NCBI GenBank assembly: GCA_025991245.1
Contig: BQMJ01000013.1
Coordinates: forward strand, 232,828-296,827
Length of the DNA: 64,000 nucleotides
Direction of reading: 5' to 3'
Source: Galdieria partita
Lineage: Eukaryota > Rhodophyta > Bangiophyceae > Galdieriales > Galdieriaceae
A model generated the notes under the pieces. The model did no database searches and was not told the DNA's origin. It worked only from the letters and a program-made list of their open reading frames with translations. The position numbers were made by a program, and so were the translations under genes. Shown here one piece after another: positions 53,078 through 62,382 of the stretch (its first letter is position 1; every line of letters starts with the position of its first letter).

Positions 53078-53291
53078 TGGTGTTTTTTTGTGTAGCATCC
53101 ATTTCTTCTATATCTAACCATCCCCATGCCACCGTTCCTACTATCACGATAAGAGCTCCTATTGCGATGAAGGTGACTTCTAAAGCTACTGAAATGTGAA
53201 ACACTACTGAAAATTCTGCGGCTGCCCAAATGAGAGATCCAAGGGCAACCATCCCTACAGCTATCTTGGTAGCTAGCTTGATGCGACCCAT
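53001..53291 (-). CDS. two-pass membrane protein
   Basis: 96 residues with spans at about 8-30 and 34-57 and a polar tail with a WGWLDIEEMDATQKNTN segment. The start follows GTGAATTAAAAAAAGAAAGG. Its tail overlaps the start of the GT25 gene in another frame. No family recognised. Confidence 0.5.
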   Translation of the reverse strand: MGRIKLATKIAVGMVALGSLIWAAAEFSVVFHISVALEVTFIAIGALIVIVGTVAWGWLDIEEMDATQKNTNVLSEDIYHQFGTATRPTTKNSKNS

Positions 53292-53307
53292 CCTTTCTTT
53301 TTTTAAT

Positions 53308-54471
53308 TCACTGGGAAAGATCCTGAGCTTTTTGAGCTAGAAATTCTAAAGAGACAGCAGTCGAAGGATCGGCCATTTCTTGCACTGCCTGTATTTCTAC
53401 GGAAGTCTTGGATGGATTTTCTTTACTGGAAAGGTCGTTTTTGAGCTTGTCTATAATTTCTTCGAGTAATTTCTTAGCTTCGGAAGTCTTCATGAACGGA
53501 TTATCGGTAGAAAAGAGATAACAGAAAGAGCATAAATTATATCCTATTCCGGGACGAGTCGTAAATTGCGACAAATTGTGCTGGGGAAGTTTTTGGTTTC
53601 CTTTCATTAGCCACTTTTTCATGGCTCCATAAGCCAACGTGTTCTCAATGAGAGAGACGGAAGAAATTGTCGAAGGAAAATGATGATGACTTCTAAGAGC
53701 CAACACAGAAAGAGAGGCGTCTCCGAAAATAAATTGAATCATTTGGTTTAGTTCTTCTTTAAGCGAAGGCTTTCCATGCACCGTCACATCTAAGGAAGAA
53801 AGAAACCTTGCCACACTTTCCACCAGGTGAGGAGCGTCATCTTTTTGTTCTGTGTATCTGCCTGTGGTGATGATTGCGACATCGTCGGAACATATCGTCC
53901 AATTGTCGAAATAAGCGATTTCCACAGCAGCCGGAAACTTCTTGATAAGCACGTCATCAGGAAATAGACTAGACAGGAGAATGCCCTGCTTTTCCAGAAG
54001 AATTTGAGCCATGACGATCTGGAAAACGATCATCATGGAGAAACGCGTGCTTATCATCTGTCTACTTCCCACATATTCAAATACTGAGAAAAATCGATCG
54101 CTGCTACGCAAATGGATAGTTCCCATCAACAAAGGAAAATTTAAACATCCCCATTCTATTCGCAATTTTCGTAGAATAGCTTGTAAGTGATTGCCGTCTT
54201 CTCCTAAAGATAAGGACACCCGTAGTCTATCTTCTTCTTTCGCCGGTAGTTTTTTCCAAACTGAACTACCAAATTTCGTTTTCATTTCGATTGACCCAAT
54301 GGAAAACCAACAATGAACTGAAACCAATTGAACAGCAGGTAGATGGATACTGTTCAGAAAAGAAACTATGGACGCTCCTATCAAATAAAGAAGCTGAGAA
54401 AAGGAAGGTTTCGAGCTGATTTGCTGAACTTGAGCCAGATCGATCTTCCACAAATCAGCAAAAGGTATCAT
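53308..54471 (-). CDS. pseudokinase-like protein
   Basis: 387 residues. The overall length and two blocks follow the kinase at 50566: a MIVFQIVMAQILLEKQGILL helix (compare LMLSVALMQKILGKGHGDLH) then LFPDDVLIKKFP at the catalytic loop, and DDVAIITTGRYTE (compare LPVIIDYGRISVE) at the metal site. The HGD.H..N and DYG residues are gone, so no kinase activity is expected. A C-terminal helical region (KKLLEEIIDKLKND) ends acidic. This relationship is inferred from motif order and needs a profile comparison. Start follows CTTGTTTAAAAA. Confidence 0.5.
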   Translation of the reverse strand: MIPFADLWKIDLAQVQQISSKPSFSQLLYLIGASIVSFLNSIHLPAVQLVSVHCWFSIGSIEMKTKFGSSVWKKLPAKEEDRLRVSLSLGEDGNHLQAILRKLRIEWGCLNFPLLMGTIHLRSSDRFFSVFEYVGSRQMISTRFSMMIVFQIVMAQILLEKQGILLSSLFPDDVLIKKFPAAVEIAYFDNWTICSDDVAIITTGRYTEQKDDAPHLVESVARFLSSLDVTVHGKPSLKEELNQMIQFIFGDASLSVLALRSHHHFPSTISSVSLIENTLAYGAMKKWLMKGNQKLPQHNLSQFTTRPGIGYNLCSFCYLFSTDNPFMKTSEAKKLLEEIIDKLKNDLSSKENPSKTSVEIQAVQEMADPSTAVSLEFLAQKAQDLSQ

Positions 54472-55262
54472 TTTTTAAACAAGTCTACTAACAAAAGACC
54501 GCCTACTAGAAAAAGAAAAGCAACTACAACTATCTGTAGAATAGGAAAAGCTTTCCTTTCTTCTGAATCTAAATGCACAGGAGGAATGATTCCTTGGTAG
54601 TTTTCTGACACTATCGGGATATTGGTATTTTCACAGTACACCGGAATGTCGAAATCGGACCCAGCAATTCCTTGATGACATATGCTTTCTTTCATATTGC
54701 ATTCGTCCTTGACTGAATCTTTCCATTCTTGGTCCTTGGGAATGAAACAGGGAAGCTTTCCATCGGGATGGTTGCAAAAATTTCTCATGACCAGACCATT
54801 GATAGGATGAACACTTTGAAGAACAGAAGAATTAGGTATCACACAGGGCTCTCTTTGACAAAGAAAGAATTGACCATCCACTGTCTTCGGAATGACATCA
54901 GCTGGTCGACATACCGGAGAACAGTGAGGAGGTAGGCCAAATCTCAATAAATCTTCTTCATATTGTTCTTCGCTCAAATGACAGCCGCAGATTCGATATA
55001 ATAAAGGCCATCGCATCACTTGTTCTCTGGTATAATTACGGCACAACTTTGTGATGGTAGATTCACAAATTCCAGGAACAAGTCGACAAATGGCGTACAC
55101 GTAGTCTTCTTGTCCTATCAAAGGATGATGAAAATCGGCGGCTTCCAACCTAGGAATGGCATAAGAACGTAGATGTTCTTGGACATCGGTAGACACAGCA
55201 ACCGGAACTGGTTTAGACAGCAGTTGTTCGAAATGATTGAGAGGCAATTCCGAAGAAATCAT
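54468..55262 (-). CDS. poxvirus G9/A16/J5-like entry-fusion protein
   Basis: 264 residues with a C-terminal span (about 241-262). ICRLVPGICESTITKLC, ICGCHLSEEQYEEDLLRFGL, PHCSPVCRPADVI, LCQREPCVIP and MRNFCNH match, in order, the 45169 product. The last Cys-rich part is shorter (KDECNMKESICHQG). It lies 6 kb from the main entry-fusion cluster. Start follows CAGTAAAAACTT. Confidence 0.75.
   Translation of the reverse strand: MISSELPLNHFEQLLSKPVPVAVSTDVQEHLRSYAIPRLEAADFHHPLIGQEDYVYAICRLVPGICESTITKLCRNYTREQVMRWPLLYRICGCHLSEEQYEEDLLRFGLPPHCSPVCRPADVIPKTVDGQFFLCQREPCVIPNSSVLQSVHPINGLVMRNFCNHPDGKLPCFIPKDQEWKDSVKDECNMKESICHQGIAGSDFDIPVYCENTNIPIVSENYQGIIPPVHLDSEERKAFPILQIVVVAFLFLVGGLLLVDLFKK
54472..54480 (-). 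promoter_or_regulatory. GTTTAAAAA element before 53308-54471
   Basis: Reads GTTTAAAAA on the minus strand directly before the ATG at 54471; one more copy of the start-proximal A-rich element, here placed inside the end of the upstream entry-fusion gene. Confidence 0.4.
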
Positions 55263-55276
55263 AAGTTTTTACTGTT

Positions 55277-56533
55277 TTATCTATAAGTTCTACCTCCTCT
55301 ACACAAGGAACAAGCTAAAGCATTCTGGTCGCGGTTCCGAACGGCATGACTGGTCAGTGCATAAGCACAATTTTCACATACGGCGTGTCTTCCCCGGTCT
55401 ATGTCTAGACATTGATAGGGCACTCTAGTTAAAGGCTCGTTTTCGAGACATATCGGGCATCTTAAAGGACTTCTTTCTGGTGTGCTTCTCTGAAGAGGAT
55501 TCACTGTCAAATACAGGTTGTTCATCATCGTCTGCACTTGGTCTTCGGATGCTGGTGGCGGTAGCGGTGGTTCTTGTCTTGCTGCAGCTACTACTTGGGA
55601 TATAATTTCTTCTGCTCCTAAAGGTATTACACCATCAGGGAAGGCTTCATCAAATTCCATGTCCAGTCGAAAGTCAGTTCCACTTAATTCAGCGATGGCT
55701 TGAGTCAACGGTTCGACTATTTGTTCATGAGGAATGTCTTCATCGATAAGGAAGTCATACAGACCGGTGAAAAAACGACGTTCTGCTGGAGGAAGTTCAT
55801 TTATCGCTTCAATTCTATGGTCTCCGCCTAATGTAGCTCTACCAATGGCTCTAACAACTGCCTCTTCTGCAGAATTCGGTGGTCCATCGGGGAAGAGGTC
55901 GTCAAAGTTAAAATCGACATCGACCAATGTGTGTCTTTGTGAAATGGCTCTACCTAAGGGACCGATAATTTCAATAGCTGGAAAGCCTTCATCTATCAGA
56001 AAGTCAAAAAGTCCTTGGAAAAATTCGGAATCTTGTCTCAGTTCATTCAATCTTTCTTGGAATGCCACAAATTCCTGCAATCCAAATTGAGAAATGGCCT
56101 GATCGACTATTCCTCCTGAACGAACTGTCGCTAAAATCCGGTTGATAAGTGCAGAGACAACTCGGTTAGAAGACTGATTTAAGTGATGCAGAAGAGCGTT
56201 ATAACTAGGACCCGACAATAAATGCCTAATTACTTCTAAATTGTTGGTAGTAGCTAAGGCTTCTTGAACAGAAACCCCCATTTGACCGTAGTCCATAGGA
56301 TCTTGTTCTCTGAAAAGAGCGCGTATCCTTCTCCAAAAAGCGCGCCTTGAATAAGCTAACGAATTACAATAAAGTACTTGAGCTACTAAAATTTGAGGCT
56401 CGCCTGTTTGTCCTTCAAAAGCTCTAAGAAATCCGTCATCTGGTAGGCGCAATTCATCGAGACGATGAATGATGGCATCCCATTGAGATTCATTAGGGAA
56501 AGCGATTGCTCTTCTTAATATGTCTTCTGCCAT
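55277..56533 (-). CDS. RING-domain protein with duplicated FPDG module, putative E3
   Basis: 418 residues from ATG 56533, after GAAGATTAAAA. The N-terminal region (about 1-150, WDAIIHRL, FEGQTGEPQILVAQVLY) matches the paralogue at 61372. A module of about 90 residues is present twice: FFQGLFDFLIDEG...FNFDDLFPDGPP and FFTGLYDFLIDED...MEFDEAFPDGVI. The C-terminal RING reads CPICLENEPLTRVPYQC...H..C..C...C..C, ending CSLCRGG. A role as an E3 with the viral E2 is likely; targets unknown. Confidence 0.72.
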   Translation of the reverse strand: MAEDILRRAIAFPNESQWDAIIHRLDELRLPDDGFLRAFEGQTGEPQILVAQVLYCNSLAYSRRAFWRRIRALFREQDPMDYGQMGVSVQEALATTNNLEVIRHLLSGPSYNALLHHLNQSSNRVVSALINRILATVRSGGIVDQAISQFGLQEFVAFQERLNELRQDSEFFQGLFDFLIDEGFPAIEIIGPLGRAISQRHTLVDVDFNFDDLFPDGPPNSAEEAVVRAIGRATLGGDHRIEAINELPPAERRFFTGLYDFLIDEDIPHEQIVEPLTQAIAELSGTDFRLDMEFDEAFPDGVIPLGAEEIISQVVAAARQEPPLPPPASEDQVQTMMNNLYLTVNPLQRSTPERSPLRCPICLENEPLTRVPYQCLDIDRGRHAVCENCAYALTSHAVRNRDQNALACSLCRGGRTYR

Positions 56534-56564
56534 TTTTAATCTTCTTCTATACTCTAAAACGCAA

Positions 56565-56984
56565 ATGGCCGATGCGTCGACAGTATCTGCGAATTTTATG
56601 TCTGAAAGCGGTTGTCGAATGGAATACAGGCCCGACAGCGGAACAGCTGTGTTGTACAACCCCACAATGGATAAACTCAGTTTCATTTTGGCAGTAGGAT
56701 CTCAAGTTGTTCTTGGCGACCTGGATTCTTCTGCGGTTGCGGCAATCCATACGCCGGGAAAGATCTTCCTTTCAAAGGTGTTCACAGTAGATGAAGAGTC
56801 TATGGCGACCTTTTCGATAGGAGGAGGAACCAGTCATACCGTCTCTGTGTTTGAAGAGGTTGTTTCTTTAGGGACCACAAGTAAATACAAAATGAATCAA
56901 AAAACGGTTTCTTTGGAAAACTTCATTTGTAAGAGACCCGTTCCATCCTCGCTGGCGTTTGTGTTGCTTGAAAAAATCAGCTGA
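56565..56984 (+). CDS. hypothetical beta-rich protein
   Basis: 139 residues from ATG 56565, after CTCTAAAACGCAA. Alternating strands (RMEYRPDSGTAVLYN, KLSFILAVGSQVVLGDL, ATFSIGGGTSHTVSVFE) suggest a compact beta domain. No family recognised and no membrane span. Confidence 0.5.
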   Translation: MADASTVSANFMSESGCRMEYRPDSGTAVLYNPTMDKLSFILAVGSQVVLGDLDSSAVAAIHTPGKIFLSKVFTVDEESMATFSIGGGTSHTVSVFEEVVSLGTTSKYKMNQKTVSLENFICKRPVPSSLAFVLLEKIS

Positions 56985-57057
56985 GAATCCTCTCCTTTCA
57001 GCAACATAAAAGTCAAGACCTTTCTTGTTTGTCTACTTTTTTCTTTTTTCTCTTTCG

Positions 57058-57795
57058 ATGACGACTACGGCGACGGAGCTTCTTTTCAGGAAATGTTTGC
57101 TTTCAAATAATTCCATTGGTTTATGGACCGATGTTCAAGAAGAGCTGTCTCGTCGAGGAAGATATTCCAGGACCGGTGAATTTATTCATGAGCTTTGTGA
57201 TGAAAACGAACCTGGTACTGTTTCTTCCAATAAAGTGTCTATCTGTGCTGCTCTGCTGTTTTTCTCAGACAGAATCCCGGAAGAATTACAGTCTTTGTTT
57301 TACGAGGAAGTAAAGTTCGTGTTTCGGAAGTATGGCTTCTTATTTGCAGTCCTTCCTGATATTCAAGACGTATTGCTAAGGGTGCACATGGTAGCTTCTC
57401 TTCCTTCCTGGATTCAAGGGTTTCCTAGAAAAGTAGCGCGAGCTTTCATACTGAGATCGCCTATGAATTCGGTAGTGGGATTTACTTCTCAGCTTCGTGG
57501 TGGTCCATCGGATTTGTCGGTGTTGATACGTCCCTATTCTCCCGAATGTGCCCAGTTGATGCAAGTGGTTCGTCGTTATCCGAATGCTCGAATGCCTCAT
57601 TTCATGGCGTTTCTTTTGGAACTTTTGGAAAGCTTCCCCGATTTTTCTCTGTCTGAAGTAGCTCCTGCCATAATGGATTTTCTAAGAGACCAAGAAAACA
57701 TCGATCCAAATAAGCTGGAAAATTGTAGTGTACCTGCCGACTACGAAATGCCGGTAAATGAATGGCTCACTGATTTGTTTGAAGGAATGAAGTAA
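57058..57795 (+). CDS. hypothetical helical protein
   Basis: 245 residues from ATG 57058. Mostly helical, with a TELLFRKCLLSNNSIGLW start and a HFMAFLLELLESFPDF helix near the end, and an acidic, Pro-containing tail. No membrane span and no recognised domain. The earlier in-frame ATG (57025) gives a Phe-rich string and is less likely. Confidence 0.5.
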   Translation: MTTTATELLFRKCLLSNNSIGLWTDVQEELSRRGRYSRTGEFIHELCDENEPGTVSSNKVSICAALLFFSDRIPEELQSLFYEEVKFVFRKYGFLFAVLPDIQDVLLRVHMVASLPSWIQGFPRKVARAFILRSPMNSVVGFTSQLRGGPSDLSVLIRPYSPECAQLMQVVRRYPNARMPHFMAFLLELLESFPDFSLSEVAPAIMDFLRDQENIDPNKLENCSVPADYEMPVNEWLTDLFEGMK

Positions 57796-57820
57796 ACTTC
57801 TCTGCAGTTGGATTTATTTT

Positions 57821-57829
57821 TTTTAAAAA
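57821..57829 (+). promoter_or_regulatory. TTTTAAAAA element before 57830
   Basis: TTTTAAAAA abuts the ATG at 57830, following a run of Ts. One of the best copies of the start-proximal element. Confidence 0.45.
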
Positions 57830-59524
57830 ATGAATGTCGCCATTATTTTACTTGTTTCGATAGCGATAGCTGCTATAGCTATTGGAATAGTGTATTATAT
57901 GTATGAAACGAAAAAACAGCATACTGCTTCCAAGTCCTCTACATCTTCTTCCTCCACGTCGTCTTCATCTTCTTCCTCGTCCTCCTCTTCCACTTCTCCT
58001 CCTTCTTACACTTCGTCTTCTTATTCATATGTGGAAAAGACGGCTGTATGGCCACCTTATTCCTTGAATAGCCAACTAAGCTACGAAGATTTCGAATTTG
58101 TTTGTCCGGATGGCGTTCTGTCGGGTTTTCATGCTTACATAGGAGCGTGGCTTAGTGGTCTTTCTAAATTCTCTTGTTCGAATGGAAAAATTTATGATGT
58201 CACATTTGGACAAGGCCACGGCGAAGGAATTACTATAGGGAATCAAGGAACTACTTACGGCGTGTTGATGGTATCACACAAAGATTCTGAGCCTCAATAC
58301 CATTTGACTTGTATCAATGTAGGAACTAACATTTGCTATGCGAACGTTTCAAGAAAAACGGATCCTATTTCGGTTCTTTCATGTCCTTCCGGTTCTTCCA
58401 TAGTAGGTCTCTATGGAAAAAAATTCAGTTATAAGAATTCTTACTTTTTTGGAAACTTGGGATTTGTTTGCGGGTCTTCCAATCCGATAGCGAGTTTTGT
58501 TTCTCATAGCTCCGTCACGTTTACTAACAACTCAAGTCAAACTATTCCAGTTGGATTCCAACAAAAGTTCATTTTGGAAAGAAGCGGAACAGGAATCAAT
58601 TCTGACTGGTCCAACGTCATGTTTGACTGCGACAGCTATTTGGATCGAGTGGAAGGAACATTGGGTCATTTCTATGTGAAAATTCCTACAGAAGTCATTC
58701 CAGGTGAACAGTTTGTTCTGAACTATTTTGCTTATCCTTTATCTAGCAACTTGTTGAACGACACTACCACCGGAGTCAATACCAGCTATAGCAAAAACGA
58801 TGCTACGGATAATGGAGCTCATGTATTCTATTACTACAAGAATTTTCAAGGAAACTCTTTACCCTCAGATGTCGAGTTGGTTCATAACGTGAACCACAAT
58901 ACCTTGAAATTTGTGAGTGGTTCCTATCTTCAGACGCTAGACCATTCCTTGGGAAGTTCCTCGAATTTGGTTCTATTCAAAGACAGTGACATCGGTAGCA
59001 GCTATTTTCCTTTCATTGTGGAATTCAGTTGGATGTACGTGAATCCGGATGCGAATAACATCACGAGTTTAGCCGATTGCATGGGGATTGGCGTGCTGTG
59101 TGACATCAATGATTCATTCACCAAAACAACAGGAGGTTCCAATCCGACTCTTCCTAGTGGGTATGCTATGTACTATGAGTTCTATTATGAAGATTTGGTT
59201 GGATTAAGAGTGAAAGGTGGCTCGTTGATAACTTCGGACTTTAGCATGCTCAAGAATCCTCCCAATCCGGCTTATTCTTATAGTTCGTTGCTAGTCGACT
59301 CTTCAGGAATTGAAGCGAATATCGCTCAAAGATCCGCAGATGGTCTATATGTTGGAACGCCTGATAGTTCTGATGTTTCGAGTGTCTTAACGTACAAGGC
59401 AGACATTACTGATGCCGACGGGAAGAATTTATGGATAGCTTCAAGTGATGGAGCAGCTTGGAGTGACCAATACCTTTATTGGATGCGTGTTCGTTCAGGA
59501 CTTCCTCAAATGACTCAAGAATGA
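57830..59524 (+). CDS. stalked surface protein, paralogue of 59584
   Basis: 564 residues. A signal-anchor (about 3-24), a Ser/Thr stalk (about 35-65), then an ectodomain in two parts. The first (about 75-205) carries FEFVCPDGVLSGFHAYIG, WLSGLSKFSCSNGK and related blocks shared with the 4829 product. The second (about 220-560) carries FTNNSSQTIPVGFQQKF, GHFYVKIPTEVIPG, VFYYYKNFQGNSLPSDVE and FIVEFSWMY, then LYWMRVRSGLPQMTQE, shared with the 38770 protein and resembling DUF2341-type modules of prokaryotic surface proteins. Probable virion surface protein. Confidence 0.68.
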   Translation: MNVAIILLVSIAIAAIAIGIVYYMYETKKQHTASKSSTSSSSTSSSSSSSSSSSTSPPSYTSSSYSYVEKTAVWPPYSLNSQLSYEDFEFVCPDGVLSGFHAYIGAWLSGLSKFSCSNGKIYDVTFGQGHGEGITIGNQGTTYGVLMVSHKDSEPQYHLTCINVGTNICYANVSRKTDPISVLSCPSGSSIVGLYGKKFSYKNSYFFGNLGFVCGSSNPIASFVSHSSVTFTNNSSQTIPVGFQQKFILERSGTGINSDWSNVMFDCDSYLDRVEGTLGHFYVKIPTEVIPGEQFVLNYFAYPLSSNLLNDTTTGVNTSYSKNDATDNGAHVFYYYKNFQGNSLPSDVELVHNVNHNTLKFVSGSYLQTLDHSLGSSSNLVLFKDSDIGSSYFPFIVEFSWMYVNPDANNITSLADCMGIGVLCDINDSFTKTTGGSNPTLPSGYAMYYEFYYEDLVGLRVKGGSLITSDFSMLKNPPNPAYSYSSLLVDSSGIEANIAQRSADGLYVGTPDSSDVSSVLTYKADITDADGKNLWIASSDGAAWSDQYLYWMRVRSGLPQMTQE

Positions 59525-59583
59525 ACAAAGGAAGAAAAAAAAACACCTCTTCCTTGCGTCATCTTTTTTTTTTCTAAAAACAA

Positions 59584-61359
59584 ATGGCAGCTGCCGGCAA
59601 TATCCTACTTGCTTCTGTGGTCGTCGCGTTGCTGATTGTGGGAATAATGTATTACGTCTACGAATCAAAGAAAACTTCATCAAAGACTATTACTACTTCG
59701 TCATCCACCTCCTCGTCCTCTTCCCCTGTCTCTTCCTCCTCCTCTTCCTCCTCCTCTTCCTCCTCCTCTTCCTCCTCCTCTTCCTCCTCTTCTTCCTCCT
59801 CATCATCATCTTCCTCCTCGCCGCCTACTTATACTTCGTCTTCTTATCCTTATGTAGCTAAAACTATCGTTTGGCCTCCTTACTCCTTAAATAGCCAACT
59901 GTCATACGAAGACTTCGAATTTGTCTGCCCTAATGGAACTTTGTCCAGTTTCAACATTTATCTCGGAAAATGGCTCAGTCGTCTTTCCAGTTTTTCTTGT
60001 TCCAACGGAAAGACATATAATGTCTCTTTTGGTCAAGACGGTAATGATGACGCCAAGACAGTTTCGATAGGAAATAATGGCGCGACCTACGGTGTTTTGA
60101 TGGTTTCGCATAAAGGTTCTTCGCCTCAATATCATCTGACATGCCTCAATGTAGGCACGAACGTATGTTACGCCGACGATACGAACGAGACAGATCCGAT
60201 TTCTGTTATTTCGTGTCCGACGAATTCCTTGATTGTAGGTATGTATGGAAAAAAGTTCAATTACGACAGTTCTTCCTTCTTTGCCAATTTAGGTTTCGTT
60301 TGTGGATCTTCCAATAACATAGAAAGTTTCGTAGCACATAACTCTGTCACATTCACAAATAATTCTGACCAAACTATTCCTGCTGGATTTCAGCAAAAAT
60401 TCACGTTGGACAAAAAAAATAATGACGAAATCAATTCTAATTGGTCTAACATCATGTTTGACTGCGATAGCTATCTGGATAGAGTGGACGGAGAAATTGG
60501 ATATTTTTTCCTGAAGATCCCTACTTCAGTAAAACCTGGAGAGAAGTTTGTTTTAAACTATTTCGTGTACCCATTATCCAGCAATTTGCTTAACAACAGC
60601 ACAACTGGTGTTAACACGAGCTACAGCAAAAACGATTCAACCGACAACGGATCTCACCTCTTCTATTATTACAAAAACTTTCAAGGAAGTTCGTTGCCCT
60701 CAAATGTCGATTTGGTTCATAATGAAGGACACAGCACTCTGGAATTTTTCAATGGTTCTTATCTCCAGACGCTTGACTACACAAGCACAGGTTCATCCAA
60801 TTTAGTGCTTTTCAAAGACAGCGATATCGGAAGTAGTTACTTTCCTTTCATTGTAGAGTTCAGTTGGATGTACAATAATCCTTCAACCGATGTTTCTGTG
60901 TTTATAGCTGACTGCATGGGAATCGGGGTCTTATGCAACCTAAATGATTCGTTTACATCGTCATCAGGAGGCTGGAGTCCTGCTCTTCCCAGTGGTTTTG
61001 CTATGTACTACGAATTTTATATTCAGTCTACTCCAGGATACAGAGTGAAAGGTGGGTCGGTGACCAGTTCTTACTACGATATGCTTAGAGTTCCTCCCAA
61101 TCCTGCTTATACTTATAGCTCGTTGCTGGTGGATTCTTCGAAAATTGAAGCGAACATTGCTCAAAGAAGTTCAGATGGTATTTATATCGGAACACCAGAC
61201 GACTCCGATATAACTCTTATCCAGACATACACAGGCACTGTGACTGATTTTGATGGAAAGAACGTCTGGATAGGATCAAGTGAAGGAGGAGTTTCAAGTA
61301 GCCAATATCTGTATTGGATGCGCATTCGTTCAGGTCTTCCTCAAATGACACAGGAATGA
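59584..61359 (+). CDS. stalked surface protein, paralogue of 57830
   Basis: 591 residues, matching the 57830 product along its whole ectodomain (same ends, same blocks), with a longer poly-Ser stalk of about 60 residues. The DNA of the stalk is a TCC/TCT microsatellite (59700-59825), so its length can vary between isolates. Tandem position with 57830 indicates recent duplication. Start follows TCTAAAAACAA. Confidence 0.7.
   Translation: MAAAGNILLASVVVALLIVGIMYYVYESKKTSSKTITTSSSTSSSSSPVSSSSSSSSSSSSSSSSSSSSSSSSSSSSSSPPTYTSSSYPYVAKTIVWPPYSLNSQLSYEDFEFVCPNGTLSSFNIYLGKWLSRLSSFSCSNGKTYNVSFGQDGNDDAKTVSIGNNGATYGVLMVSHKGSSPQYHLTCLNVGTNVCYADDTNETDPISVISCPTNSLIVGMYGKKFNYDSSSFFANLGFVCGSSNNIESFVAHNSVTFTNNSDQTIPAGFQQKFTLDKKNNDEINSNWSNIMFDCDSYLDRVDGEIGYFFLKIPTSVKPGEKFVLNYFVYPLSSNLLNNSTTGVNTSYSKNDSTDNGSHLFYYYKNFQGSSLPSNVDLVHNEGHSTLEFFNGSYLQTLDYTSTGSSNLVLFKDSDIGSSYFPFIVEFSWMYNNPSTDVSVFIADCMGIGVLCNLNDSFTSSSGGWSPALPSGFAMYYEFYIQSTPGYRVKGGSVTSSYYDMLRVPPNPAYTYSSLLVDSSKIEANIAQRSSDGIYIGTPDDSDITLIQTYTGTVTDFDGKNVWIGSSEGGVSSSQYLYWMRIRSGLPQMTQE
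59700..59825 (+). repeat. TCC/TCT microsatellite coding poly-Ser
   Basis: Trinucleotide run of serine codons in the stalk of the 59584 product. Similar shorter runs occur at about 5195-5240, 57940-57995 and, on the other strand, 62905-63070. Confidence 0.9.
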
Positions 61360-61371
61360 GTGCTCCGACTT

Positions 61372-62367
61372 TTATGGCCGACCTCCTCTGCATAAAGGAC
61401 AAGCAAGAGCTCTCATGTCGTTTGCCTGTACCGCATGCTCCACCGTCACCGCCGCACATCGCTCACACATCGCATGCCTTCCTTGTTCTGCGTCATGGCA
61501 TTGGAAGGGCACTCTGGTTAAAGGCACTGGTTCACGACATATGGGACAAATCAGTGGACTGCGCTCTGGAGTTTGTCTTTGTAATGGACGAATTGTGAGG
61601 AACATGTTATTCACCATTTCTTGAAGTTCCTCCATTTGGCGGGTTTCTCTGGCTCTTCTCATAACTCTAGCTACAGCTTCTGAGGCTTCTGGAATTCGTC
61701 CATCGGGGAACACCTCGTCGAATTGAAAACGAACGTCCAAGGAAGTCGGATGATCAAGAAATTCACGTAGAGCGTCTAACATAGGTTCAATAAGTTCTTC
61801 ATCAGTTGCTCCTGCATCCAGAAGATAAATGAAAAGTCGTCGCAAGAACTGACGCGATTCTTGTTGAGGCAGATCTTCCAACAGTGACTGAAAATAGTAC
61901 AGCATTCTGAATCTACCTTGTCTAACCACCGTCTCGACTGGTTGTCCATCTTGAATGGCATGTTGAAGACGTCGTATCAACGAAGAGCTGTTTCTATTGG
62001 AGGTCGCTGCTGCACGTCGAATTATTGCATAGCGAGCACCAGGTAGTAAAATATCCAGCATCACCTCATTGTTGGTGGATGCCAATGCATTTTCCACAGA
62101 GATGCTCATTTCGCCCAAGCTTGATACTCCGGGTCGGTATCGTTGAAAAATTTGGTCGATTCTTTGCATGAAACTACGTCTTGAGTAGGATAACAAACAG
62201 AGATAAAGTATCTGAGCCATCAAAATTTGTATTTCACCAGTCTGTCCTTCAAATCTTCTCAGAATGCCGTTTCCATATTCAAGTCGGTCAAGGGCTGGAG
62301 TAATCGCATCCCAAAAAGAGACATCTGGGTTCTGCATAACTCTCCGATAAAGTTCTTCTATTGTCAT
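61372..62367 (-). CDS. RING-domain protein, paralogue of 55277
   Basis: 331 residues, after CATTAAAAAAAC. It matches the 55277 product at the N-terminal half (FWDAITPALDRL, FEGQTGEIQILMAQILY, YSRRSFMQRI), has one copy of the FPDG module (QFLRRLFIYLLDAGATDEEL, FQFDEVFPDGRI) against two there, and ends in a RING (CPICREPVPLTRVPFQCHDAEQGRHAMCERC type spacing, then CPLCRGG). Probable E3 partner of the viral E2; targets unknown. Confidence 0.72.
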   Translation of the reverse strand: MTIEELYRRVMQNPDVSFWDAITPALDRLEYGNGILRRFEGQTGEIQILMAQILYLCLLSYSRRSFMQRIDQIFQRYRPGVSSLGEMSISVENALASTNNEVMLDILLPGARYAIIRRAAATSNRNSSSLIRRLQHAIQDGQPVETVVRQGRFRMLYYFQSLLEDLPQQESRQFLRRLFIYLLDAGATDEELIEPMLDALREFLDHPTSLDVRFQFDEVFPDGRIPEASEAVARVMRRARETRQMEELQEMVNNMFLTIRPLQRQTPERSPLICPICREPVPLTRVPFQCHDAEQGRHAMCERCAAVTVEHAVQANDMRALACPLCRGGRP

Positions 62368-62382
62368 GTTTTTTTAATGTTC

